A stretch of 46,879 nt of DNA from Candidatus Berkelbacteria bacterium (GTDB lineage: Bacteria; Patescibacteriota; UBA1384; 2-12-FULL-50-11): positions 1-46,879 of the forward strand of contig JANLIQ010000017.1 in NCBI GenBank assembly GCA_024654065.1, read 5' to 3'. The notes below the pieces were generated by a model. That model searched no databases, had not been told where the DNA came from, and was given only the letters and a program-made list of their open reading frames with translations. The number at the start of each line of letters is the position of its first letter. Position 1 is the first letter of the stretch. Below, piece by piece: positions 46,775 through 46,879 of the stretch. The translations under genes were made by a program, and so were the position numbers.

Positions 46775-46879
46775 GACCGTACTTTTCTAAACACGTTTTG
46801 TAAACGGGTTTATGTGCGTTATTTCTGGAACGAATTTTCGTTTATCTCGTCCGTCAGGCAGATTGAATATCCGTTGGCG

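Noticed and set aside
1..46879. CRISPR array, tRNA or rRNA genes
   Set aside because: No regularly spaced repeats, cloverleaf with a GGTTC-type arm, or conserved rRNA block was seen by eye; a tRNAscan run would settle it.

Overview
The window looks like chromosomal DNA of a small-genome, cobalamin-dependent bacterium, most likely a Patescibacteria (CPR) lineage. This is an inference from gene content. The signs are two CPR-style DNA-translocase-like ATPases in tandem, many short proteins with overlapping starts and stops, a Cys-rich CxGGCGG-type micro-protein, a class II ribonucleotide reductase, and no long biosynthetic operon. TGA is used as a stop, so the code is standard. No tRNA, rRNA, IS element or CRISPR array was recognised.

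Layout. Bases 1-12720: all genes on the plus strand. They are membrane-anchored surface proteins (three share an MKKxWW start), a Cys-rich 54-aa protein, a histidine phosphatase, an orphan protein, tgt, and an acidic protein overlapping two VirD4/TraG-like ATPases. Around 12.7-13.3 kb gene direction flips; a dif-like 28-bp site lies there and the strand carrying GGGGAG motifs also flips, so this is probably the replication terminus. Bases 13339-17302 (minus): manC-secD-secF and an RluD-type pseudouridine synthase. Base 17768 onward (plus): a UvrD-family helicase-nuclease. Bases 20698-25985 (minus): a cobalamin/deoxyribonucleotide module of thioredoxin, DUF6580 membrane protein with structured leader, PduO-type adenosyltransferase, a frameshifted PNPOx-like flavoprotein and nrdJ. 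Bases 27066-30604 (minus): rpsU-yqeY-ybeY-ftsA-ftsZ. Bases 30674-39203: an island of small nucleotide/phosphoester enzymes (CYTH x2, 2H, VOC, Nudix x2 plus a broken one, GDSL, RBBP9-like, ParB-like, DUF218, metallopeptidase, HIT, lytic transglycosylase, ASCH). Bases 39244-46738 (minus except one orphan): DUF3048, cca, an ABC pair, NYN nuclease, LytR_C protein, AbrB-like protein and lexA.

Regulation is unusually legible. Many genes carry a -10 hexamer ending 6-8 nt before the ATG, which implies leaderless mRNAs. Others, such as nrdJ, trx, ftsA and several orphan genes, have Shine-Dalgarno leaders. Three island genes share an almost identical 28-bp promoter element. Four intergenic stretches (17.3-17.7, 21.55-21.74, 26.1-26.34 and 45.87-46.13 kb) contain dense hairpins, several behind consensus promoters, and are candidate structured RNAs. 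The most interesting candidates are the cobalamin/RNR module with its structured leader and phased repeats, the shared promoter element of the nucleotide-enzyme island, and the putative terminus. All were read by eye with no database search.
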